Shown one piece after another: positions 56,977 through 64,000 of a stretch of 64,000 bases of DNA; within the stretch, counting starts at the first letter, position 1; every line of letters begins with the position of its first letter. Both the position numbers and the translations under genes were made by a program. The stretch is from CAYJXK01 sp964374115 (GTDB taxonomy: Bacteria; Patescibacteriota; Patescibacteriia; Magasanikbacterales; UBA922): the NCBI GenBank assembly GCA_964374115.1, contig CAYJXK010000001.1, forward strand, positions 54,828 to 118,827, given 5' to 3'. The notes under the pieces were generated by a model. The model made no database searches and was not told where the DNA came from. It was given only the letters and a program-made list of their open reading frames with translations.

Positions 56977-58494
56977 ATGGACAGAAGCAAGCTTTTGTCT
57001 TATGCTGTGAGACAGGCTCTTATATTTATGTTCAACACGCCCGAAGACAAAGCCAGACTCCTCGATGATTTTCTCTCGCATCGGTATGATGCGTATTTTC
57101 GTAAACACTATGGCGCGTATATGCTTCCTATCTTTGCGCAAGCGTATTTTGCCGTGAATATCGCGCCAAAGTATTCTCCGCTCGCCATGCCGCATGGGCT
57201 CTTTTTTCAAAATTGGACCATGGAGCGGGAGTTTGATTGGATGTGGCGAGTCGAGGAAATGCAGAAGGTTCGAAATGAATTATTTGCATCGCTCGAACGT
57301 GATATTTCTTTTGGAAAAAAATTTTTTGCTTCTTATCAAGAACAATTTCAGCTATTTGATATGGCCGCGCGAGAAGAAGAAAAAAAGAATTATCAAAAAA
57401 TGTCACCATCTGCAATTGTGAAAAGTGTGCTTGCGCTCATTGAGATGGGTTCTCGCCAAGGATTGGGATATGTCGTTGATTCACTTTTGACGTTTGAGGA
57501 AGATGATTGGTTTCCTTTTTATCTTTCTAAATATCTCGAGAATACCCCGGAGGTTTCTCTCCTCGCGTCCCTCAGAGAGCCCACATATCGAACATTTGTT
57601 TCCTCGTATCATCTCGCTCTTCTTGAGGTAGCATGCACCAAAGATATGCGGGATATTCAAGATATTGTACGGAGATATTACTGGGTGGAAAATAATTATC
57701 TCAAGAGTATTCCGAAAACAGCCGATGAAGTGTTGCAAGAAATTTCAGAAATAAGAAACCCTTCCGAATCTTTGGTACAAGAAAAGAGGCGATTTGAAAA
57801 AATAAGGACAGATCGAGAACACCTTTTCACATCGCTCCATGCATCGCCACTCGCACGGGCATTTGTGGAGTTTGCGGATGACTCCGCGTATATTCAAGAT
57901 TGTCGCAAACAAGTGGTACTCCGTCTCAATCATTTTATTTTTTCTGCCGTGGATGCATTGGCAGAGAAGCTCTCATTTGATCGTGAGCTTCTTCTCTCTG
58001 TTATGTTTTTTGAGCTCGAAGAGTTGATTGGGAATCCAGAGAAATTTCGATCAATTGCCGCAGAGCGACAGAAAGGATGTCTATCATTATTCGACAAAGA
58101 CGGATGCGCGATTGTAACACGAAATGAATTACAATTCCACGATCTTTCTATGTTCTATAAGGATTACAGTGGCATAACAGAAGCAAAAGGGACTCCCGCG
58201 AGCCCTGGTAAAAAGCAGGGGATCGCGCGGGTGATCCTCGGCAGTGATCAGTTTCATCAATTTGAATCTGGAAATATTTTGGTTACAAACCAGACCACAC
58301 CGGATTTTGTGCCACTCATGAAAAAAGCAGTAGCGATTGTTGCTGAGCAGGGCGGGGTCACATCGCATGCGGCAGTCCTTTCCCGGGAGTTTGGCATTCC
58401 GTGTATTGTTGGCGTGAAAGATGCGATGCAGATTTTTACTGATGGTGAGATGGTCGAAGTGGATGCACATATGGGAGTGGTGAGGAAAGTATGA
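56977..58494 (+). CDS. Protein with C-terminal PEP-utiliser mobile (phosphohistidine) domain, paralogue 1
   Basis: A 505-residue protein. The last 80 residues are the PEP-utilising-enzyme mobile domain: GTPASPGKKQGIARVI, then AIVAEQGGVTSHAAVLSREFG, with His464 as the phosphohistidine by homology, and IPCIVGVKDAMQIFTDGEMVEVD. The N-terminal 400 residues are helical and unlike the ATP-grasp or TIM-barrel of PEP synthase, pyruvate phosphate dikinase or enzyme I. The ATG at 56977 (MDRSKLLSYAVRQ) is chosen over a TTG at 56956. It is the first of three adjacent genes of this layout; the second overlaps it by four bases. Confidence 0.82.
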   Translation: MDRSKLLSYAVRQALIFMFNTPEDKARLLDDFLSHRYDAYFRKHYGAYMLPIFAQAYFAVNIAPKYSPLAMPHGLFFQNWTMEREFDWMWRVEEMQKVRNELFASLERDISFGKKFFASYQEQFQLFDMAAREEEKKNYQKMSPSAIVKSVLALIEMGSRQGLGYVVDSLLTFEEDDWFPFYLSKYLENTPEVSLLASLREPTYRTFVSSYHLALLEVACTKDMRDIQDIVRRYYWVENNYLKSIPKTADEVLQEISEIRNPSESLVQEKRRFEKIRTDREHLFTSLHASPLARAFVEFADDSAYIQDCRKQVVLRLNHFIFSAVDALAEKLSFDRELLLSVMFFELEELIGNPEKFRSIAAERQKGCLSLFDKDGCAIVTRNELQFHDLSMFYKDYSGITEAKGTPASPGKKQGIARVILGSDQFHQFESGNILVTNQTTPDFVPLMKKAVAIVAEQGGVTSHAAVLSREFGIPCIVGVKDAMQIFTDGEMVEVDAHMGVVRKV

Positions 58495-59939
58495 GTATGC
58501 CAAATCACAATTTTACCAAAATTTACACACGTCCCACGCGAGTACAAGATTTTGAAATCCCTATTGTGGGGCCTCAATTTGTGTTCCCGAATTCACCGCT
58601 TACCGAAGTTATCTATATTGGCCTCGGGAACGCGAAATGGGAAGGATGGTATCATGAAGATGAATTTCATGCTCTCATGGAGATGTATGCGGCTGTAGTA
58701 CGGAGCGATTCATGGTCGCTTGAGGCGCATTCGCAAGAGTTTCTTCGAGATGTTTCTCTTCTTCGAGACACAACGCTCCGGCTTATTGATACTGCGAAAC
58801 ATTCATTTGATACACCGGACATGCTCGCTGTCTATCGGGCCTATGTTGATGCATGGAATAGATACCACCCGTATATTTGGATTCCATGGTCGATCACATA
58901 TGTTCTTGAGGATTGGTTCGTGCAAGAACTTCAGAAAAAATTTTCTGATTGGCAAACAATGTATAATGCATTGGCTGTTTCGACGAAACCTATTCAGATG
59001 CAACAGCTCATTGAAGCGCTTCTTGAGTGGAAGATACGAGGAAGTGATACGAGTGAGTTGAAGAATGTGGTGGAGCAATTTGGACATCTTGCGGGGTATT
59101 CTGTAAATGATCGATATTGGACAGAGGACGATCTTCTCCGTCAGATAGACTCTTTTCAAAATCCTGACGAAGATCTTACACACATGAGAAAAGAAAGAGA
59201 AATAATAAAAAAACGCGTCGAAAAAGTGTGGACAACTCTCAGGCATGCTCCTGAGCTTCTTCGTACAGCGAAGATCATTCATGCATATGTGTTTCTTCGC
59301 ACAGAAAGAGCTGATCAATACAAATGGGCGCTCACCAATGCCGCGCAGTTTTATCGTATTTTTGAGCATAATTTTAAACTTCCTTTTGGATATGCCGGCC
59401 ACTTGACTAAAAAAGAGATGAACGACGCGCTCGAAACGCGTGCGCTACCAGAGGCGGATGAATTGAGAGAACGCGCAAAAGAAAACTACGTCATTTTTCT
59501 CACTCCAGAAAAAACGCGGGTGATAGCGGATCCAAAAGAACGAGAGGCATTCATACAATCCAAAATTCCTGACCTTGGGCAAAACTCCGTATCTTCCACA
59601 GCGCATGGCCGCATCGCATATTCTGGCGTCGTCCGAGGAAAAGCCCGTGTGATCCTGCATCTCAAAGATGTGCCGAATATGCAACCAGGAGAAATTTTGA
59701 TCGCAAACATGACGCATCCAGATTATATGCCTGCAATATACAAAGCAGCAGCAATCGTGACGGATGAAGGAGGCATTGTGTGTCACGCGGCGATTATTTC
59801 TCGTGAGCTCAAAATTCCATGCGTGATTGGGACGAGAGATGCGACGAAAATATTTCAGACAGGCGATATGGTAGAGGTGGATGCGGAGCAGGGGATGGTA
59901 AAAAAAGAGTTGGAGGCGCAGAAAAAAGGAATCAAATGA
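58491..59939 (+). CDS. Protein with C-terminal PEP-utiliser mobile (phosphohistidine) domain, paralogue 2
   Basis: A 482-residue protein sharing the layout of its neighbours: a helical N-terminal part with a Trp/Tyr-rich stretch (RYHPYIWIPWSITYVLEDWF, similar to APIWIPFSTEPLLAD in paralogue 3) and a mobile domain GVVRGKARVILHLKD, AAIVTDEGGIVCHAAIISREL, IPCVIGTRDATKIF. The catalytic His is His432, but the usual T-S before it is V-C here. It starts by ATGA overlap with paralogue 1 and ends 18 bases before paralogue 3. No ATP- or PEP-binding domain is present. Confidence 0.82.
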   Translation: MSMPNHNFTKIYTRPTRVQDFEIPIVGPQFVFPNSPLTEVIYIGLGNAKWEGWYHEDEFHALMEMYAAVVRSDSWSLEAHSQEFLRDVSLLRDTTLRLIDTAKHSFDTPDMLAVYRAYVDAWNRYHPYIWIPWSITYVLEDWFVQELQKKFSDWQTMYNALAVSTKPIQMQQLIEALLEWKIRGSDTSELKNVVEQFGHLAGYSVNDRYWTEDDLLRQIDSFQNPDEDLTHMRKEREIIKKRVEKVWTTLRHAPELLRTAKIIHAYVFLRTERADQYKWALTNAAQFYRIFEHNFKLPFGYAGHLTKKEMNDALETRALPEADELRERAKENYVIFLTPEKTRVIADPKEREAFIQSKIPDLGQNSVSSTAHGRIAYSGVVRGKARVILHLKDVPNMQPGEILIANMTHPDYMPAIYKAAAIVTDEGGIVCHAAIISRELKIPCVIGTRDATKIFQTGDMVEVDAEQGMVKKELEAQKKGIK

Positions 59940-59957
59940 TGCTTCATGTAAAAATAT

Positions 59958-61436
59958 ATGTCCAACCCCCATTGGCAAGCCTACTTCGCGCGAAAATTTT
60001 CTCTCCAGCGATTCGAAATCGTCATGTGTGTTTTTCGATCCGAATTATGGAAGAACAGTTTTGGTGTTCAGATTGAGCATCTGCTCGTGAAGCCTGGAGA
60101 AGGCAAGAATCATGAGATCTATATGGATAGTAGAGAGTGGGCAAGAGCGCAAAAAGCAGTGTTTGATGTGGTCTATCGCACCGCCGACTCTTGGAATTAT
60201 TACAAATCAATGATCAAACGCGTACAATTTGATTGGGTGAGGGCGGCAGAGAATGTTGGGAGGCAGGTGAACCCAACACTTTCGAACGAAGAACTCGCGG
60301 AGCTCTATGACATATTTATTCATCATCAAGAACATTTCAACGCGCCGATTTGGATTCCATTTTCCACAGAGCCCCTTCTTGCCGATGCGGCTCAGGCCGC
60401 ATTGGTCTGTGTCCTCGAGAGAGCAAACAACATGAGTGAGTATCAATATTGGTTTGATGTCATTTTTTCACCCGACGAGCAAAATGCGATTTCCACATTT
60501 CAACAAGAGATCTGCTCACTTGCTCTTGCCATAAAAAAGAATGATCTCGGAGATGAGGCGCGAGAAAAAGAATCTGAACGATTGGCACGCATGTTCGGAT
60601 TTATTCCCTGTTATGATGTGATAGATCCTCCGTGGAATCCAGTTGATATGAAAAAAGAGCTCAGCGTCATTCTTGAAAAGAGTGAAGAAGAAATAGGCAA
60701 AGAATATCGCGAACGCACCTTTCGATGTGAAAAAATTCGTGATGCATTCCAACGATTTTTTACGATTTTTTTTCTCGAAGATCGCGAACGAGAATTACTT
60801 GCCATGGTCCATGATTTGGTTTTTATCAAAGACGAGCGCGATGATTATCGTCGCCGTGGAAGTTTTTTTGGTCGGCCATTGTTTCTCGAAATCAGCCGAC
60901 GCCTTGGCGTGGAGAGTACTGACGCAAGCTATCTCACAATTGACGAGACGAAACAATTTTTGCGTGAAGGAGTAGGGCCATCCACGGAAGACATCAAAGA
61001 AAGAACAGCCGGATATTTTTTGATGATCAAAGATGGCGGGCCATTGGTGGTCGCAGGCGGCGAAAAAATGAATGCATACATTCAACAAGAACTTGGGAGC
61101 GCTGTAGAGAACCAAGCAGAAGAAGTACAAGGTATTTCTGCATCTCGTGGTATTGTCCGCGGTCGGGTAGTTATTGTGCGCACACGCCACGATCTTCGAC
61201 GGGTGGAGAATGGCGATATCATGATCGCGGTTACCACTAATCCTGATTATGTTCCTGCGATGAAACGTTGTCGTGCTATTGTCACCAACGAAGGCGGCAT
61301 CACATCGCACGCCGCGATTGTTTCTCGAGAGCTTAAAATCCCCTGCATCGTCGGCACAAAGAATGCCACCCGTGTGTTTTCGGAAGGCACGATGGTCGAA
61401 GTTGACGGGGAGTTGGGGAGTGTGAGAAAATTGTGA
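59958..61436 (+). CDS. Protein with C-terminal PEP-utiliser mobile (phosphohistidine) domain, paralogue 3
   Basis: A 492-residue protein. The N-terminal helical part contains NAPIWIPFSTEPLLADAAQ and DYRRRGSFFGRPLFLEISRRLG; the mobile domain has GISASRGIVRGRVVIVRTRH, AIVTNEGGITSHAAIVSREL with His451, and IPCIVGTKNATRVFSEGTMVEVD. This copy keeps the consensus TSHAA. The N-terminal parts of the three paralogues differ more than the C-termini, suggesting shared phosphotransfer with different partners. Element R2 copy 2 follows the stop. Confidence 0.82.
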   Translation: MSNPHWQAYFARKFSLQRFEIVMCVFRSELWKNSFGVQIEHLLVKPGEGKNHEIYMDSREWARAQKAVFDVVYRTADSWNYYKSMIKRVQFDWVRAAENVGRQVNPTLSNEELAELYDIFIHHQEHFNAPIWIPFSTEPLLADAAQAALVCVLERANNMSEYQYWFDVIFSPDEQNAISTFQQEICSLALAIKKNDLGDEAREKESERLARMFGFIPCYDVIDPPWNPVDMKKELSVILEKSEEEIGKEYRERTFRCEKIRDAFQRFFTIFFLEDRERELLAMVHDLVFIKDERDDYRRRGSFFGRPLFLEISRRLGVESTDASYLTIDETKQFLREGVGPSTEDIKERTAGYFLMIKDGGPLVVAGGEKMNAYIQQELGSAVENQAEEVQGISASRGIVRGRVVIVRTRHDLRRVENGDIMIAVTTNPDYVPAMKRCRAIVTNEGGITSHAAIVSRELKIPCIVGTKNATRVFSEGTMVEVDGELGSVRKL

Positions 61437-61541
61437 TACGCCCCGCAACCGCACACGTCCGGGAACGGGCGTATCACCTCGTTCACACAGTCCTCACGAG
61501 AAAAAAGAAAGGTGAACGCCTCTTTGAGAGGCAAACGCGTA
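61435..61541. repeat. R2 long inverted-repeat element, copy 2
   Basis: Almost the exact complement of 40188-40292: GATACGCCCCGCAACCGCAC at one end with GGGCGTATC, then CACGAGAAAAAAGAAAGGTG, GCCTCTTTGAGAGGC and CAAACGCGTACG. Contains hairpins GATACGCCC/GGGCGTATC and GCCTC/GAGGC. It lies between paralogue 3 and the carbamoyltransferase-like gene. Confidence 0.8.
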
Positions 61542-61572
61542 CGTTTTAATGAAATTTTAACAATACTGTGAT

Positions 61573-62514
61573 ATGCCTCCAAAACATTTTATCTCAGCCC
61601 AAGATATTGACAAAGCAGGGTATGATGAACTAATGCGCAGGACAAAAAAATTTGTTACTGAAGGAATTCCACAGAATGTTTTACAAAGCAAGGTGATTGC
61701 AACGCTTATTTTACAAACATCTATCCGCACCATGACTGCTTTTCAATCAGGAATGATTCGAGCAGGCGGGGGATGGGTGGGATTTGCAGAGAGTACCATA
61801 GGAAAAGACGAAACACTCGGAAAAAGCGAAACGTGGGAAGATCTTATCGTCACGTATGGATCATTTGTCGATTGCATCTTGATGCGGCATCCAGAAGATG
61901 ACGCGGCAGAGAGGGCCGCGCGAGTTTCTTCAGTTCCGATTATTAATGGTGGAACTGGAACGAGAGAACACGCGCTTGCTGGCATTATGCTTCTTGCGGA
62001 CATTGCGACACATCTCGGTCGTCCATTTGAAGGTCTCAAAGTCGGCATATATGGAACACCTGGCGCGAAAAGCGGCGGCGGCCGATGTTGCGCATCGCTT
62101 ATCCCAGTGCTCGGGTTGTATGGTGCGGACATTGTGATTGATGATTTGGGTGGAAAATTTCCGATCAGAGAAGAAGTTGTTGCTCGAGCCAAACAAAATG
62201 GACTCAAAAATCTTACCTACGACGCACTCAATAATTTTATTGGTGATGTGGATGTGCTGGTGCTCACAAAAGCAGGTGGAAAAGCGCTCGCGCCTGATCT
62301 TTCCGAACATGTGAAACAAACATTCAATCCAGTCGGCCTTGCTGAAATGGCAAAGATGCGAAGCGAGGCGCTTCTCGCAGTCATTACTCCTCGATGCGGA
62401 GAAGTAAAAGACGAAGTGGATTCAGATCCGCGATCACTCCACATGAAATACACGCCGTATACAGAAGTCGCTGTTGCTGTGATGACGTATCTTCTTGACG
62501 TTGATATCCAGTAA
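61573..62514 (+). CDS. Aspartate/ornithine carbamoyltransferase-like protein with altered active site
   Basis: A 313-residue protein with the two-domain carbamoyltransferase fold: N-terminal FISAQDIDKAGYDELMRR, ILMRHPEDDAAERAARVSSVPIIN, then EHALAGIMLLADIATHLGRPF and the second-domain Rossmann segment LKVGIYGTPGAKSGGG. The carbamoyl-phosphate loop STRT appears as TSIRTMT, and the HPTQ motif as EHALAG, so Pro-Thr-Gln are lost. Length fits ATCase (about 310). Either it is a divergent enzyme with another substrate or a non-catalytic relative. It follows the three mobile-domain genes on the same strand with R2 copy 2 between. Confidence 0.75.
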   Translation: MPPKHFISAQDIDKAGYDELMRRTKKFVTEGIPQNVLQSKVIATLILQTSIRTMTAFQSGMIRAGGGWVGFAESTIGKDETLGKSETWEDLIVTYGSFVDCILMRHPEDDAAERAARVSSVPIINGGTGTREHALAGIMLLADIATHLGRPFEGLKVGIYGTPGAKSGGGRCCASLIPVLGLYGADIVIDDLGGKFPIREEVVARAKQNGLKNLTYDALNNFIGDVDVLVLTKAGGKALAPDLSEHVKQTFNPVGLAEMAKMRSEALLAVITPRCGEVKDEVDSDPRSLHMKYTPYTEVAVAVMTYLLDVDIQ

Positions 62515-62551
62515 CATTTGAGTTCTCAAAATTGTATAGAAAGTTTCGTCT

Positions 62552-62614
62552 ATAAAAATGCAGATGCCCCCTTCGGTATGCTCCAAAAATCGGAACAGGG
62601 ACTGAGGGGGGCAT
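62552..62614. terminator. Terminator between carbamoyltransferase-like and M20 peptidase genes
   Basis: ATGCCCCC (62564-62571) and GGGGGCAT (62607-62614) pair around about 35 bases. On the minus strand it is followed by CTGCATTTTTATAG, on the plus strand by TGTTTGTTT, so it may serve both convergent genes. Confidence 0.7.
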
Positions 62615-62640
62615 TGTTTGTTTCCGTGTGGGGGCCGACG

Positions 62641-63798
62641 TCAGCTCGTCGCAATCGCGAGCCAGTAGGCCACGCCGTGGGGAAGAGCGTCTTCGTTGGT
62701 CTGGAAGGTGGGGGAGTGGATGGGACCCGAGCCTTCGGCGTGTGCGCCGAGCATGGTATACATACTCGGCACCTGAAGAGTGAAGTAGGCGAAATCTTCG
62801 CCGCCCATGAAGGGTTTGAAGGGCATCAACTTGCCGAGACCGGTCGCCTCGAGCCGATCGTCGAGCCAACTCATGGCTTCTCCATCGTTGTTGAGCACCG
62901 GACAGCCCCACTTCATCTCGGCCGTGATCGTTGCGCCCGGATTGAGCTGCTCTGCGATCCGCACCGTCGCAAGGATTTTTTGGATGTCGCGCTCGCGCTC
63001 TGTCTGGCTGAGGTGATCCCGCCAGCTATACATAGCCGTTCCCTCCGCCGGTTTCACGTTGAAGGCGTCGCCTGCGTGGTTCATGGTACAACAGAAACGG
63101 GTCTTATCGGGATCCAGATGATGCTTGTTGAGGATCCGCATCTCCTGATTCAGATCAGCGAGTACATCTGTTGCACTCACGACATCAGCGTCCATGGCAT
63201 GGCCACCACGACACGTGACCTTCACTTCGAGGCGGCCGACTTGCGCGAACATGGGACCGGCAGACCCCTGGAACACGCCGACCGGCATATCCGGCCACAC
63301 ATGGAGGCCGAAGGCCCTTTCGACATGGTCGAGCACACCAGAAGCAATCGCATTCTTGGCGCCCGAATTCGGGCTCTCCTCGCCCCGCTGCCAGAAGAAG
63401 CGGAGGTTCCGGTTCACATTCACATGGCCCTGTGCGATGGCCGAGAGCGCTCCGAAGAGCATGGCGCTGTGGGCGTCGTGCCCGCAGGCGTGCATGACGC
63501 CGGGGTACCTGCTTGCGTGAAGCAGGCCAGTTGCCTCCTGAATCGGAAGCGCGTCGAGATCGGCACGAAGAACGATGAATGGTTCGCCGGGACGAATCAC
63601 CATGTCGACCACAAGGCCGTTCTTGGTATCCCGGCTTACCAGAAGTGGAACGCGACTGCCGAGGGTTTTGATCATCGCTTGGAGATGGATGATTGTATCC
63701 ATTTCGTTCCAGCTCGTCCGGGGGAACGTATGGAAGAAACGGTACATCCCGTTTACTTGCTCTTCCACCTTTCTCGCCGCTTTCATGATGTCGCTCAT
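62641..63798 (-). CDS. M20 family zinc amidohydrolase/peptidase (M20D)
   Basis: A 385-residue enzyme of the M20D type (hippurate or N-acyl-amino-acid hydrolases). Metal and catalytic residues are visible: MHACGHDAHSAMLF (Cys/His ligands), WQRGEESPNSGAKNAI (Glu-Glu, catalytic base and ligand), FGLHVWPDMPVG, RGGHAMDADV in the dimerisation domain, and MGGEDFAYF with the last ligands near the C-terminus (IHSP). It hydrolyses N-acyl or peptide bonds of small substrates in the cytoplasm. It has a full AAGGAGG Shine-Dalgarno, a near-perfect promoter, and looks GC-rich compared with the window. Confidence 0.9.
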   Translation of the reverse strand: MSDIMKAARKVEEQVNGMYRFFHTFPRTSWNEMDTIIHLQAMIKTLGSRVPLLVSRDTKNGLVVDMVIRPGEPFIVLRADLDALPIQEATGLLHASRYPGVMHACGHDAHSAMLFGALSAIAQGHVNVNRNLRFFWQRGEESPNSGAKNAIASGVLDHVERAFGLHVWPDMPVGVFQGSAGPMFAQVGRLEVKVTCRGGHAMDADVVSATDVLADLNQEMRILNKHHLDPDKTRFCCTMNHAGDAFNVKPAEGTAMYSWRDHLSQTERERDIQKILATVRIAEQLNPGATITAEMKWGCPVLNNDGEAMSWLDDRLEATGLGKLMPFKPFMGGEDFAYFTLQVPSMYTMLGAHAEGSGPIHSPTFQTNEDALPHGVAYWLAIATS

Positions 63799-63881
63799 GT
63801 CATCCTCCTTGGACGCTTGGGTTGTCGTTCACACACAATGTGTAAAAAGAACACAGTCATCAAGAAAGATGACAATGGAGG

Positions 63882-63910
63882 ACTATACCATAATAACGCA
63901 TATTGGTCAA
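63882..63910 (-). promoter_or_regulatory. Promoter of the M20 peptidase
   Basis: On the minus strand TTGACC (63905-63910), 17-base spacer, TATAGT (63882-63887). The best sigma70 match of the window together with that at 49029. Confidence 0.75.
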
Positions 63911-64000
63911 GAATCTGACAATTATGCAGTAGTCTAATCTAAATGCGAATAGTCAAATTTTCAATGCACCACTTCATTAATAACTTCATTTGAACTTCGG
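63911..64000. other. Window edge, no gene resolved
   Basis: The last 90 bases are AT-rich and contain no convincing start or end of a gene on either strand. Confidence 0.4.

Noticed and set aside
62518..63918. 466-codon plus-strand ORF opposite the M20 gene
   Set aside because: The minus strand has all M20 motifs, a promoter and SD; the plus ORF is a shadow caused by high GC.
1..64000. CRISPR array, rRNA or prophage
   Set aside because: No regularly spaced direct repeats, no conserved rRNA segments and no phage structural genes were seen.
1..64000. Alternative genetic code with UGA read as glycine
   Set aside because: TGA ends many well-defined genes here (scpB, topA, several ATGA overlaps), so the standard code applies.

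Overview
This 64 kb window looks like a chromosomal segment of a Candidate Phyla Radiation bacterium (Patescibacteria, of the kind that includes Uhrbacteria and Magasanikbacteria). The reasons are a compact set of housekeeping genes with little recognisable metabolism, many small membrane proteins of CPR type (a DUF5671-like protein, a VirB2-like two-helix protein, tandem proteins carrying a PEP-utiliser mobile domain), a DnaE with an intein, and many unknown lipoproteins. TGA behaves as a normal stop (several ATGA start/stop overlaps), so this is not one of the lineages that recode UGA. No rRNA, CRISPR array or prophage is visible. The phylum assignment is inference from gene content.

Layout. 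1-5.7 kb: chromosome segregation (scpA end, scpB, parA, parB) with a GT-C glycosyltransferase between scpA and scpB, a D,D-peptidase and tRNA-Leu. 5.8-15.7 kb, minus strand: rel, topA, folC, dprA, pth, der and an LCP cell-wall protein. 15.7-18.9 kb: tRNA-Val, a small membrane protein, tRNA-Arg, recG and a small isolated gene. 19-26.9 kb, minus strand: radA, a VirB2-like/amidase fusion, a DsbA-like protein, a propeller protein, a membrane protein and a ClpC-type ATPase. 27.2-34 kb: phosphomannomutase, cutA, lemA-lipoprotein-htpX, a UGM-like flavoprotein and a second GT-C enzyme. 34.1-46.3 kb: rseP, pheS, pheT, a CuA-type cupredoxin lipoprotein, two small membrane proteins, and dnaE with a 431-residue intein. 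46.4-48.9 kb: prs, tsaD, tRNA-Glu.

49.0-51.4 kb is an island of AT-rich, unfamiliar coding sequence: one unknown gene with its own strong promoter, broken by a 559 bp IS200/IS605-type element and probably by a frameshift in a run of nine A. It is followed by the L10 leader and rplJ-rplL, a PPM-like/propeller membrane protein, a wHTH protein and a short TsaB. 57-62.5 kb holds three consecutive genes whose proteins end in a PEP-utiliser phosphohistidine domain but lack the ATP-binding and PEP-binding domains, followed by a divergent carbamoyltransferase. The window ends with an M20 peptidase.

Two wider patterns are worth attention. First, the spaces between genes carry several families of small inverted-repeat elements that recur in this one window, some nested inside each other, one supplying both the stop of dprA and the start of folC. 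Second, four separate single genes (18.7, 46.4, 56.4 and 62.6 kb) look more GC-rich than their surroundings and have their own near-consensus promoters and unusually strong Shine-Dalgarno sequences, as if gained as ready-made cassettes.
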